64,000 nt of DNA from Butyrivibrio sp. (GTDB lineage Bacteria > Bacillota > Clostridia > Lachnospirales > Lachnospiraceae). A program made the position numbers and the translations under genes. Location of the stretch: the NCBI GenBank assembly GCA_015056625.1, contig SVFY01000006.1:62001-126000 (forward strand), given 5' to 3'. Positions 38,708 through 46,787 of the stretch are shown piece by piece (the first letter of the stretch is position 1; each line of letters begins with the position of its first letter). Below the pieces are notes generated by a model. The model was not told the DNA's origin, ran no database searches, and saw only the letters and a list, made by a program, of their open reading frames with translations.

Positions 38708-39178
38708 TCACTGCTCTTTTGCCATGGCAGCTTTGCACTTTGCGCAGTAGCCGTAGATCTCCAGCTGATGCCCTGTTATCTGAAAATCAGGAATGGTTCC
38801 CTCAAGGTCATGGGCAATATCGTGGAGGGGACAGGCTTTGATTGGGATCTTTACATGGCAGTTAAGGCATACAGCGTAGTGCTTGTGAGAATCTCTTTTG
38901 AGCTCGTAGACAGCATTGTCCTCTGTGGATAAATTGGACTTTACTACAACTCCAGCCTTTTCAAAGGCCAAAAGGTTCCTGTAAACAGTTGAAAAAGCAT
39001 AAGTTTCTTTTGCGCTGTTTTTATTCAGCGCGTCAAAGATCTCAGCGGCCGATAAGGGCTGTGAGGCAGAGTATAAGACTTTGAAGATGTCTATTCTCTG
39101 TCTCGTTTTTTTTATGGCTTCCGGGTAGAATTTATCAATTATTTCATCAAATGAACTTGCGTGAATTTTGCTGTTCAT
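38708..39178 (-). CDS. Fur-family transcriptional regulator (Zur/PerR/Fur type)
   Basis: The 156-residue protein has an N-terminal winged helix (TRQRIDIFKVLYSASQPLSA, with TVYRNLLAFEKAG as recognition region) and a C-terminal metal-binding domain with HKHYAVCLNCHVKIPIKAC and a final YCAKCKA; the two CxxC pairs are the structural zinc site. The metal sensed cannot be told from the sequence. It is the second gene after a 10-TM exporter, 17 bases downstream, and a strong palindrome lies in front of that gene. Its stop abuts the convergent lipoprotein stop. Confidence 0.9.
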   Translation of the reverse strand: MNSKIHASSFDEIIDKFYPEAIKKTRQRIDIFKVLYSASQPLSAAEIFDALNKNSAKETYAFSTVYRNLLAFEKAGVVVKSNLSTEDNAVYELKRDSHKHYAVCLNCHVKIPIKACPLHDIAHDLEGTIPDFQITGHQLEIYGYCAKCKAAMAKEQ

Positions 39179-39195
39179 AGCTTTTCCTCTTATTA

Positions 39196-40092
39196 TCAGA
39201 ATGCTATTCCGAAAAGATCTACAAGCATTCCGGCTACAGTACCAATAAGGAATAAAAGTACTGCAATATTGATGTTCTCTTTTTTCTCAGGATTTACCCT
39301 AAAGAGAACTAAAAGTCCGATTCCTGCGCCAACGAAAAGACCTGACATCATTGTTCCAAGTGTGATCATCTGATCCATGTAAAGGGTGGTGATAAGGACA
39401 GATGGTGCGCAGTTTGGAATAAGTCCGATAAGACCTGCAAGGATGTGGCTTATTATAGGATTGGTCTTAAGAAGGACGGCAAGGTTATCCTCTCCCACAA
39501 CCTCTATTATGGCATTGAGGATAAGAGTAAGTGCCAGCACAAAGAGGAAGATGTGGAAGGTGTGGACAAATGCAGACTTGGTGATTCCAAGAAGTGAAGT
39601 GTCCTCCTCATCATCACAGTGGCAGTGCTCCTTCTCGCAGAGCTCTGAAATGCGGACAGGGTCATCGATTGCCTTTCCTTTAGCTTTGTGGTGAGCGTGA
39701 ACAACAAGATCGATGATAAAGCCAGCGATAATACCAACCAGGGCTTTGAGAGCCAGGATCTTTATCATGGTCCCAACAGGGAACTGCTCTGATATAAGGA
39801 GGGGTATCATCTCGTCGGAAGTTGAAAGGTAGATAGCGATCAAAGTTCCCAGGGTTATGACACGACCAGCATACAGGTTTGATGCTGCTGCCGAGAAACC
39901 ACACTGGGGGAAGATTCCGATAATGCCGCCAAGAAGCGGGCCAAAGTGCTCTGTCTTTTGCACAACAGATTCTGTAAACTCTGCAGTCTTGTTCTCTAAG
40001 TATTCCATCAAAAGATAAGTTATAAAAAGAAATGGCAGTATCTTGACTGAGTCGATCACTGCATCCAGTACGATATCTATAATAAGTTCCAT
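39196..40092 (-). CDS. Putative 10-TM heavy-metal/metalloid exporter (ArsP_2-like family)
   Basis: The 298-residue protein has eight to ten membrane segments. Family-like signatures are GIIGIFPQCGFSAAASNLYAG, VITLGTLIAIYLSTSDEMIP and GLIGLIPNCAPSVLITTLYM, two related half-repeats each with a Pro-x-Cys pair. A cytoplasmic loop has a metal-binding cluster (CEKEHCHCDDEED). The start at 40092 is preceded by AAGGAGG at 5 bases; the longer reading runs back into the tRNA-Gly gene. It is the first gene of a two-gene unit with a Fur-family regulator, so metal control is likely. Confidence 0.75.
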   Translation of the reverse strand: MELIIDIVLDAVIDSVKILPFLFITYLLMEYLENKTAEFTESVVQKTEHFGPLLGGIIGIFPQCGFSAAASNLYAGRVITLGTLIAIYLSTSDEMIPLLISEQFPVGTMIKILALKALVGIIAGFIIDLVVHAHHKAKGKAIDDPVRISELCEKEHCHCDDEEDTSLLGITKSAFVHTFHIFLFVLALTLILNAIIEVVGEDNLAVLLKTNPIISHILAGLIGLIPNCAPSVLITTLYMDQMITLGTMMSGLFVGAGIGLLVLFRVNPEKKENINIAVLLFLIGTVAGMLVDLFGIAF

Positions 40093-40114
40093 GTGAACCT
40101 CCTTGGGGTTGTTG

Positions 40115-40137
40115 CAAATGCAAATCATTTGCATTTG
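40115..40137. promoter_or_regulatory. Fur-family-type palindromic operator
   Basis: Perfect 11-1-11 palindrome: CAAATGCAAAT (40115-40125), C, ATTTGCATTTG (40127-40137). It contains the 7-1-7 spacing typical of Fur/Zur/PerR boxes (TGCAAAT-C-ATTTGCA). It lies 22 bases upstream of the exporter start. Confidence 0.75.
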
Positions 40138-40163
40138 GATTTCGGGCAAAAAAATAAGCATTA

Positions 40164-40234
40164 AGCGGGTGATGGGAATCGAACCCACGTATCCAGCTTG
40201 GAAGGCTGGTGTTCTACCATTGAACTACACCCGC
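40164..40234 (-). tRNA. tRNA-Gly (anticodon TCC)
   Basis: Reverse-strand cloverleaf of 71 bases. The acceptor stem is GCGGGTG with CACCCGC and a T discriminator. The D-arm has TAGTTCAATGGTAGAA, the anticodon arm CCAGC-CTTCCAA-GCTGG gives anticodon TCC, and the T-arm is GTGGGTTCGATTCCCAT. The terminal CCA is not encoded. Confidence 0.97.
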
Positions 40235-40253
40235 ATGGTGCTGACAAGATGTT

Positions 40254-40282
40254 ATTTTACTTAACTTTGTGTGGTATGTCAA
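40254..40282 (-). promoter_or_regulatory. tRNA-Gly promoter
   Basis: On the minus strand TTGACA (40282-40277), 17 bases, TAAAAT (40259-40254), a near-consensus sigma-A promoter about 20 bases before the tRNA. Confidence 0.8.
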
Positions 40283-40346
40283 GGGCTTTTATGTTAAACT
40301 TTTCATTGGCTTTTGGCATGAGGCGTTCTGCCGGAAAAAGAGCCAA

Positions 40347-40375
40347 TTGACAATAGAAATCTGCGGTGCTATCAT
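40347..40375 (+). promoter_or_regulatory. sufCBDSU promoter
   Basis: TTGACA (40347-40352), 17 bases, TATCAT (40370-40375), an almost ideal sigma-A promoter. It stands 83 bases before sufC. Confidence 0.8.
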
Positions 40376-40399
40376 TTTCCTACCAAGTTGCTAGGAAAA
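40375..40399. promoter_or_regulatory. Palindromic operator at the suf start point
   Basis: A 25-base palindrome: TTTTCCTA (40375-40382), CCAAGTTGC, TAGGAAAA (40392-40399). The middle is also symmetric (CCTAnCAAnTTGnTAGG). It begins at the last base of the -10 box and covers the expected transcription start, a classical repressor position. Confidence 0.7.
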
Positions 40400-40457
40400 C
40401 TTTGCAGCGCTAGTTTATGCATTTATTTAATTGTTTTTATAAAGAAAGGAATCAAAC

Positions 40458-41213
40458 ATGTCAGAGCAGTCTTTATTACAGGTAAAGGATTTATCAGTTT
40501 CTATTGATAATGAATTACCTATTCTTAATAACATCAATCTTGATATTAAGCCAGGCGAAACCCACGTACTTATGGGACCTAACGGCGCAGGTAAGTCAAC
40601 TCTTGGTTTTTCCCTTATGGGTAATCCTCACTACTGCGTAACTGGCGGTCAGATAATCTTTGATGGCCAGGATATCACAGATATTTCTGCAGACAAAAGA
40701 GCTAAGGCTGGAATGTTCTTATCTTTCCAGAACCCATATGAAGTTCCAGGTATCTCCATGGGAAGCTTTATCAGAAATGCATATCATGCTCAGACAGGTG
40801 CTCCTGTTAAGCTGCTTCAGTTCCAGAAGTCACTTAAGGCTGCTATGGAACTTCTTTCTATGGATGAGTCTTATGCAGACAGAGACCTCAATGTGGGATT
40901 TTCAGGCGGTGAGAAAAAGAAGGCTGAGATCCTTCAGCTCCTTATGATGAATCCTAAGTTTGCGATCCTTGATGAGACAGACTCAGGACTTGACGTTGAT
41001 GCTGTCCGCACAGTATCCAAGGGTATTGAGGAGTATCAGAAAAAGAAAGATGGAGCTCTTCTTATTATTACTCACAGCACCAAGATATTAGAGTCACTTC
41101 ACGTTGATTACACCCACGTACTTGTAAAGGGAAAGATCGTCCACACTGGTGATGGAACACTTGTAGACGAGATCAACGCGAACGGATTTGAGAGATTCAT
41201 AAAAGAGGATTAA
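40458..41213 (+). CDS. sufC: Fe-S cluster assembly ATPase SufC
   Basis: ABC-type ATPase that works with SufB and SufD as the Fe-S scaffold complex in the cytoplasm. The 251-residue protein has Walker A GPNGAGKSTLGFSLMGN, the Q-loop region FQNPYEVPG, signature VGFSGGEKKKAEILQ, and Walker B FAILDETDSGLD. It is the first gene of sufCBDSU, and its stop is one base before the sufB start. Confidence 0.97.
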   Translation: MSEQSLLQVKDLSVSIDNELPILNNINLDIKPGETHVLMGPNGAGKSTLGFSLMGNPHYCVTGGQIIFDGQDITDISADKRAKAGMFLSFQNPYEVPGISMGSFIRNAYHAQTGAPVKLLQFQKSLKAAMELLSMDESYADRDLNVGFSGGEKKKAEILQLLMMNPKFAILDETDSGLDVDAVRTVSKGIEEYQKKKDGALLIITHSTKILESLHVDYTHVLVKGKIVHTGDGTLVDEINANGFERFIKED

Positions 41214-41214
41214 C

Positions 41215-42627
41215 ATGAGCGACAACAAGCAGATGGTGGCAGATATTGACCACAGCTTATACGATTTTAAAGATATAGAAAATGAAAAAGACTTCTACAG
41301 AATGGAAGAAGGTCTTACCAGAGAGACTGTTCTTAAGGTTTCTGAGGAAAAAAATGATCCTGAATGGATGAGGGACTTCAGGCTTGAGTGCCTTAAGCTC
41401 TATAATGAGATCCAGATGCCAAACTGGGGACCAAGCATTGAAGGCCTTGATATGGACAAGATTTCTTCCTATGTAAGACATAAGTCTGACATGAAGGGAA
41501 AGTGGGAGGACGTTCCTGAGGATATCAAGAACACCTTCGAAAAACTTGGAATCCCACAGGCTGAGAGAGAATCACTTGCAGGCGTTGGTGCCCAGTACGA
41601 CTCAGAGCTTGTTTATCACAACGTAAAGGACGAGGTTGCAGCCCAGGGTGTTATCTACACAGACCTTGAGAGTGCACTTAGAAGTGAGTATGCAGACATG
41701 ATAAAATCTCACTTCATGAAGCTTGTACCTCCAACAGACCACAAGTTTGCAGCACTTCACGGTGCTGTATGGTCAGGCGGATCCTTTGTTTATGTTCCTA
41801 AGAACGTCAAGGTTGAGATCCCCCTTCAGTCATACTTCAGACTTAATGCTGCAGGTGCAGGACAGTTTGAGCACACACTTATCATAGTAGACGAGGGCGC
41901 AGATCTTCACTTTATCGAAGGCTGCTCTGCTCCTAAATATAACGTTGCCAACCTTCATGCTGGCTGCGTTGAGCTTTATGTTGCCAAGAATGCCAGACTT
42001 CGCTATTCAACCATCGAAAACTGGTCCAAGAACATGTACAACTTAAACACAAAGAGGGCTCTTGTTGAGGAGAACGGTATCATGGAGTGGGTTTCAGGCT
42101 CTTTTGGCTCCCACACATCTTACCTGTATCCTATGACGATCCTTAAGGGCAATGGTTCCAAGATGGAATTTACAGGAATCACCTTTGCTGGAAAGGGTCA
42201 GAATCTGGACACTGGAGCCAAGGTTGTACACCAGGGCGAGAGGACATCTTCTGTTATCAACACCAAGTCTATTTCCAAGGACGGTGGTATTGGTACCTAC
42301 AGAAGCAGCGTTACCATCCAGAGCACAGCTAAAAAGGCCAAAGCTTCTGTATCCTGTGATTCACTGATGCTTGACAGTATCTCAAGGGCAGATACTATCC
42401 CTGGAATGGACATTAGAACCAGTGATGCAGATGTGGGACACGAAGCCAAGATCGGAAGGATCAGCGACGAGGCAATTTTCTATCTTATGAGCAGAGGTAT
42501 CAGCGAAGAAGATGCCAAGGCAATGATCGTCAGCGGCTTTGCGAACCCTGTATCCAAGGAGTTGCCGCTTGAATATGCAGTAGAGATGAACAACCTAATA
42601 AAGCTCGAGATGAGCGGAAACGGCTGA
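41215..42627 (+). CDS. sufB: Fe-S cluster assembly scaffold SufB
   Basis: Scaffold subunit of the SufBCD complex, 470 residues. Typical parts are the N-terminal MPNWGPSIEGLDM, YVPKNVKVEIPLQSYFRLN, FIEGCSAPKYNVANLHAGCVEL, and the C-terminal SDADVGHEAKIGRISDEAIFYLMSRG and AKAMIVSGFANPVSKELPLEYA. The length is standard. It lies one base after sufC and 11 bases before sufD. Confidence 0.97.
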   Translation: MSDNKQMVADIDHSLYDFKDIENEKDFYRMEEGLTRETVLKVSEEKNDPEWMRDFRLECLKLYNEIQMPNWGPSIEGLDMDKISSYVRHKSDMKGKWEDVPEDIKNTFEKLGIPQAERESLAGVGAQYDSELVYHNVKDEVAAQGVIYTDLESALRSEYADMIKSHFMKLVPPTDHKFAALHGAVWSGGSFVYVPKNVKVEIPLQSYFRLNAAGAGQFEHTLIIVDEGADLHFIEGCSAPKYNVANLHAGCVELYVAKNARLRYSTIENWSKNMYNLNTKRALVEENGIMEWVSGSFGSHTSYLYPMTILKGNGSKMEFTGITFAGKGQNLDTGAKVVHQGERTSSVINTKSISKDGGIGTYRSSVTIQSTAKKAKASVSCDSLMLDSISRADTIPGMDIRTSDADVGHEAKIGRISDEAIFYLMSRGISEEDAKAMIVSGFANPVSKELPLEYAVEMNNLIKLEMSGNG

Positions 42628-42638
42628 TAAGAGGACAG

Positions 42639-43811
42639 ATGATGAGTAAGGATTTAAATATGAAAGTCAATGTTCTGCCAGTTACCACTTACAATTTCCT
42701 TCATGTAAATGACGGCAGACTTGAGATAAAAGATGTTGAATTACAAAAGATTGCTTCTTCAAATAAGGCAGGAATCCCTTCGGGAGTGACTTTAAAAGAG
42801 AATGTTTCATTTGACGAGGCAGGAGAGATTTTCAGGGAAAACAAGGAAAGGATCCTTGCATTAAAAGAAGAGATGGTAAGCCCGAACTGCGAAACTGCCA
42901 AAAGAGATGAGTCTCAGAGCATAAGAACAGGAATGGGAGCTGATGTTGACAAGCTCTTTTTGGAAAATAACATTTCCTGCGATGTCTATACAGTAGAAAA
43001 AAATGTAAAAGTCGCAGAGCCCATCGTCTTAAGACAGGACCTTGAGGACGGCGCAACAGGTATGAGCAGCCAGGTCATCCACGCTAAAAAGGGCTCAGAA
43101 GTTACAGTTATCATGGCGTATTCCTCTGAGCGCAGCGCCTCAGGCTTTTTAGGAGTAAGCACAAGACTTCTTGCTGATGAGGATGCCACAATAAATCTTG
43201 TTAAGGTTCAGCTTCTTGGCGATGGCTATGTCCACTTTGATGATATTGGAGGAGCGTGCCTGAGGGGCGGAAAGATCAACTTAACCACCCTTGAACTTGG
43301 CGGGAAAGAGGCATTTAACGGAGCATATATAAATCTTTCTGAGAAGGAAGCTGCCCTTAGCAGCAACCTTGGATATCTTTCAAGAGATGACCACAGTCTT
43401 GATATGAACTATGTGGCTGATCAGAGGGGCAAAAAGACAGAGGCTTCTATGCAGTTTAAAGGAGTCCTTATGGGAACAGCTAAAAAGACCTTAAGGGATA
43501 CCCTGGATTTCAAGACCGGAAGCTCAGGATCTGTTGGAGATGAGCAGGAAGATGCACTTTTACTTTCTGAGAATGTTGTAAACCGCACTATGCCTATTAT
43601 CCTATGCCAGGAAGAGGACGTAGAGGGAAGGCATGGAGCAACTATCGGTCAGCTTGGTGAGGACCTTCTTTTCTATATGCAGACAAGAGGCATTGATGAA
43701 GAAGAGGCCAAGAGGATCATGATCAAAGCTCGTCTTGAGAGCGTGGCAAGGCTCATTCCAGACCAGGAGATCAGGCAGCTTGCGATCTATTATATTCAGC
43801 AAATAGTATGA
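42639..43811 (+). CDS. sufD: Fe-S cluster assembly protein SufD
   Basis: SufB paralogue that completes the scaffold, 390 residues. The N-terminal part is poorly conserved, as in the family. The beta-helix core appears as GGACLRGGKINLTTLELGG and SSNLGYLSRDDHSLDMNYVA. The C-terminal region is ALLLSENVVNRTMPIILCQE and VEGRHGATIGQLGEDLLFY. It follows sufB after 11 bases. Confidence 0.95.
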   Translation: MMSKDLNMKVNVLPVTTYNFLHVNDGRLEIKDVELQKIASSNKAGIPSGVTLKENVSFDEAGEIFRENKERILALKEEMVSPNCETAKRDESQSIRTGMGADVDKLFLENNISCDVYTVEKNVKVAEPIVLRQDLEDGATGMSSQVIHAKKGSEVTVIMAYSSERSASGFLGVSTRLLADEDATINLVKVQLLGDGYVHFDDIGGACLRGGKINLTTLELGGKEAFNGAYINLSEKEAALSSNLGYLSRDDHSLDMNYVADQRGKKTEASMQFKGVLMGTAKKTLRDTLDFKTGSSGSVGDEQEDALLLSENVVNRTMPIILCQEEDVEGRHGATIGQLGEDLLFYMQTRGIDEEEAKRIMIKARLESVARLIPDQEIRQLAIYYIQQIV

Positions 43812-43827
43812 TTTTTAAGGAGAACTT

Positions 43828-45048
43828 ATGAAGACACCATCAGAGTGCCGCGAGGATTTTGATATTTTAAGATCCGGCGAGTATGTATATTTTGATAATG
43901 CTGCAACAAGTCAGAGACCCAGGCAGGTTCTTGAAGCTGTTTCAGAATTTTACAAGACAGCCAATGCCAATCCCCTAAGGGGGCTGTATGACTGGAGCAT
44001 GGAGGCTACTGAGCGCTATGAGAGCGCCAGAAAGACAGTGGCTGATTTTATTGGTGCAAGGGCTCCGGAAGAGATCATTTTTACAAGAAATACTACAGAG
44101 TCAATAAACCTGGTAGCATACAGCTACGGACTTGATAATGTAAAAGAGGGCGATGAGATCGTCATAACAGTCATGGAACACCACAGCAACATGCTTCCAT
44201 GGCAGATGGTGGCAAAGAAAAATAAGGCAAAGCTTATTTACCTTGAGCCTGATGAAGAAGGAGTGATCTCCAAAGAGGAGTATACCTCCAAGATCACTGA
44301 TAAGACCAGGATCGTGGCAATTGGCCACGTTTCAAACGTCATGGGTATCACAAACCCTGTAAAAGAGATAACAGAGTACGCACATTCCAAAGGCGCTGTT
44401 GTGGTCGTTGATGGTGCCCAGTCGGCTCCACATATGAAGGTGGATGTACAGGATATAGGATGTGACTTTTTTGCCCTTTCTGGCCACAAGATGCTGGCAC
44501 CAATGGGAATCGGAGCATTGTATGGGAAAAAAGAGCTTCTTGAGAACATGCAGCCATTCCTTAGAGGCGGTGAGATGATCGAGTACGTAACAAGGGAAGA
44601 CGCAACCTACGCTGAGATTCCTCATAAGTTTGAGGCAGGAACAGTAAACGCTGGTGATGCTGTAGGACTTGAGGCAGCTATAAAATACCTTCAGGAAGTG
44701 GGATTTGACGCCATTGAGAAGCAGGAGCAGAAGCTCACAGCTCTTTTGATGGACGGTCTTAAAAAGCTCCCATATATTAAAGTATATGGATCAAAGGATC
44801 CAAACAGACACTGCGGTATTGTGACATTTACAATGGATGGAGTTCATCCACACGATATGGCTTCTCTTCTTAATGATGATAAGGTTTGTATCAGGGCAGG
44901 ACATCACTGTGCCCAGCCTCTTATGCAGTTTATAGGAGCAGGTTCCACTGCAAGAGCAAGTGTGTACTTTTATAATACCGAAGAAGAGGTTAAAATATTC
45001 CTAGACAAGCTTTCAAAAGTAAGAGAGGTAATGGGCTATGGAGCTTAA
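43828..45048 (+). CDS. sufS: Cysteine desulfurase SufS
   Basis: PLP-dependent group II cysteine desulfurase that supplies sulfur to SufU and SufBCD, 406 residues. YFDNAATSQRPRQVLEAV and TESINLVAYSYG belong to the cofactor pocket. The Schiff-base lysine is in ALSGHKMLAPMG near residue 221, and the catalytic cysteine in CIRAGHHCAQPL near residue 361. It overlaps sufU by 11 bases, consistent with coupled translation. Confidence 0.96.
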   Translation: MKTPSECREDFDILRSGEYVYFDNAATSQRPRQVLEAVSEFYKTANANPLRGLYDWSMEATERYESARKTVADFIGARAPEEIIFTRNTTESINLVAYSYGLDNVKEGDEIVITVMEHHSNMLPWQMVAKKNKAKLIYLEPDEEGVISKEEYTSKITDKTRIVAIGHVSNVMGITNPVKEITEYAHSKGAVVVVDGAQSAPHMKVDVQDIGCDFFALSGHKMLAPMGIGALYGKKELLENMQPFLRGGEMIEYVTREDATYAEIPHKFEAGTVNAGDAVGLEAAIKYLQEVGFDAIEKQEQKLTALLMDGLKKLPYIKVYGSKDPNRHCGIVTFTMDGVHPHDMASLLNDDKVCIRAGHHCAQPLMQFIGAGSTARASVYFYNTEEEVKIFLDKLSKVREVMGYGA

Positions 45049-45469
45049 GCAGTTATACAGAGAGATAGTAAACGAGCACAACCTTCACCCAGTGCATAAA
45101 AAGGCTATTGATTCCCCAGATCTTGTCATGAGGGGCGTTAATCCAAGTTGCGGAGATGACATCACACTGAGCCTTAAGATCACTGATGGTGTTATTACAG
45201 ACGCTGGATACGAAGGTTCAGGATGTGCTATTTCACAGGCTTCTGTTGATATGATGGTTGACCAGATCCTTGGTAAGAATAAGGAAGAGGCCATTAAGCT
45301 TGCAGGAACCTTTATGGGAATGATAAAGGGAGAGATCACTGACGAGGAGAGCCTTGAGGCCTTAGATGAGGCAGCTGCTCTTCAGGATGTGGCGCATATG
45401 CCAGCAAGGGTTAAGTGTGCGGTGCTGGGATGGCACACGATGCAGGAGATGCTGGAGAATGCGCGTTAA
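45038..45469 (+). CDS. sufU: Zinc-dependent sulfurtransferase SufU
   Basis: Zinc protein that accepts sulfur from SufS and passes it to the SufBCD scaffold in Gram-positive bacteria. The 143-residue protein has the three conserved cysteines in NPSCGDDITL, GSGCAISQAS and RVKCAVLGWHT. It is the last gene of the operon and is followed by a strong terminator. Confidence 0.95.
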   Translation: MELKQLYREIVNEHNLHPVHKKAIDSPDLVMRGVNPSCGDDITLSLKITDGVITDAGYEGSGCAISQASVDMMVDQILGKNKEEAIKLAGTFMGMIKGEITDEESLEALDEAAALQDVAHMPARVKCAVLGWHTMQEMLENAR

Positions 45470-45482
45470 AGTGAACCATGCG

Positions 45483-45540
45483 AATTAAAAAACAGGTAGC
45501 AGTGGGAGCTTGCTCACAACTGTTACCTGTTTTTTTAATT
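45483..45540. terminator. Strong bidirectional terminator after sufU
   Basis: Stem AACAGGTAGCAGT (45491-45503) with ACTGTTACCTGTT (45519-45531), one G-U position, flanked by AATTAAAA and TTTTTTTAATT. It can end suf transcripts and leftward tRNA-Lys transcripts. Confidence 0.9.
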
Positions 45541-45728
45541 CATACGGCGAACGCCGCGACAACGAGGAATAAGCGTAAGCGTTTCCGAGTCTGTCGGCAG
45601 GGTTCACTTTTAAGAAGCTCGTCGTTCAGATGTTTTACTTTTTTTCGCGCCAAAGAGAGCGCAGCTCTCTTTAACGCGAAAAAAAGTACCATCCCCGTAG
45701 GATATACCCACGAAAACAGTACTCGGCG
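45541..45728. other. Non-coding stretch with long inverted repeat near tRNA-Lys
   Basis: The 188 bases between the suf terminator and tRNA-Lys are richer in GC than the neighbours and show no convincing gene. A large palindrome at 45637-45687 has a 13-bp outer stem (ACTTTTTTTCGCG with its complement), a 2-base internal mismatch and a 9-bp inner stem AAAGAGAGC/GCTCTCTTT around GCA. A shorter repeat AAACGCTTACGCTTAT (minus strand) lies at 45570-45585. The function is unknown; a tRNA 3' trailer is possible. Confidence 0.6.
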
Positions 45729-45801
45729 TGCACCGCCAGGGTCTCGAACCCTGGACAACCTGATTAAGAGTCAGGTGCTCTACCAACTGAGCTAGCGGTG
45801 C
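45729..45801 (-). tRNA. tRNA-Lys (anticodon CTT)
   Basis: Reverse-strand cloverleaf of 73 bases: acceptor GCACCGC/GCGGTGC with A discriminator, D-arm TAGCTCAGTTGGTAGAGC, anticodon arm CCTGA-CTCTTAA-TCAGG with anticodon CTT, and T-arm CAGGGTTCGAGACCCTG. The CCA end is not encoded. Confidence 0.97.
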
Positions 45802-45843
45802 ATTCGTTATTTAGAAGCTCGCGCTGTCTTAACGACAAGTGAT

Positions 45844-45872
45844 ATCTTACTACGGCACGAGGATTAATGCAA
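45844..45872 (-). promoter_or_regulatory. tRNA-Lys promoter
   Basis: On the minus strand TTGCAT (45872-45867), 17 bases, TAAGAT (45849-45844), about 43 bases before the tRNA. Confidence 0.7.
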
Positions 45873-45987
45873 GCACTTTTTTAAAAATTTTTTCAATTTT
45901 TTTAAAACCATGGATTCTATGCGTTTTCACAGGGGATTATTTATGGTAAATTATATGGGGAACAATGAGGAAATAAGAGGATTTCAC

Positions 45988-46755
45988 ATGATTTTTGACA
46001 CGCATGCTCACTATGATGATGAGCAGTTTGATATAGACAGAGATAGCCTTCTTTTGTCCATGAAGGAGAACGGAATCGGAACTATTGTAAATATTGGTGC
46101 TAATCTTGCATCGTCAGAGACTACTTTGGAGCTCGCCCACAAATATGACTTTATTTATGCAGCAGTGGGAGTTCATCCAAGTGACAGCGCTGAGCTTAAT
46201 GAGGATAACTTCTCAAGGCTAAGGCAGATGACTTCTGACGACAGGTGCGTTGCAGTGGGAGAGGTCGGGCTTGACTACTACTGGCCAGAGCCTGATCACG
46301 AGATACAAAAGAAATGGTTTGTAAGGCAGCTTGAACTTGCAAGAGAAGTGGGACTGCCTGTAGTTATCCACTCAAGAGATGCAGCAGCTGATACAGTTCA
46401 GATTCTTAAAGACAACAACGCAGGGGAAATAGGAGGAGTGGTACACTGCTTTTCTTATTCCAAGGAAGTGGCGCTTGAGTGCGTCAAGATGGGACTTTAC
46501 ATCGGAGTTGGCGGGGTACTTACCTTTAAGAACGGCAAGAAGATGAAGGAAGTGGTATCTGAAGTGCCAATTGAGAAGATCATTTTAGAGACAGATTGCC
46601 CCTACCTTGCTCCAGAGCCCAACAGAGGGAAGCGTAACAGCTCATTAAACCTTCCATATGTAGTAAAGGCTATGGCAGAGATAAAGGGTATAAGTGAGCA
46701 GGAAGTCATTGACATAACAGAGCACAATGCCAGGACAATGTACAGGATCGGCTAA
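45988..46755 (+). CDS. tatD: TatD-family metal-dependent DNase/hydrolase
   Basis: Metal-dependent hydrolase of 255 residues with the family motifs in order: DTHAHYDDEQF, AVGVHPSD, GEVGLDYYWP, PVVIHSRDA and ETDCPYLAPEPNRGKRN. I chose the ATG at 45988 (MIFDTHAHYDD) with AAGAGG upstream; a longer frame from 45910 does not resemble TatD. It is followed by rsmA, a common neighbour of tatD in Firmicutes. Confidence 0.95.
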   Translation: MIFDTHAHYDDEQFDIDRDSLLLSMKENGIGTIVNIGANLASSETTLELAHKYDFIYAAVGVHPSDSAELNEDNFSRLRQMTSDDRCVAVGEVGLDYYWPEPDHEIQKKWFVRQLELAREVGLPVVIHSRDAAADTVQILKDNNAGEIGGVVHCFSYSKEVALECVKMGLYIGVGGVLTFKNGKKMKEVVSEVPIEKIILETDCPYLAPEPNRGKRNSSLNLPYVVKAMAEIKGISEQEVIDITEHNARTMYRIG

Positions 46756-46787
46756 AGCTTTTTTGCATAAACAGAAATGGAGAATAT

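Noticed and set aside
40093-40188. N-terminal extension of the exporter gene
   Set aside because: The extra 32 codons read through the palindrome and into the tRNA-Gly gene; the start at 40092 has a strong ribosome-binding site.
45478-45795. A 105-residue open frame between sufU and tRNA-Lys
   Set aside because: It crosses the suf terminator and the antisense of tRNA-Lys and has no homology or ribosome-binding site.
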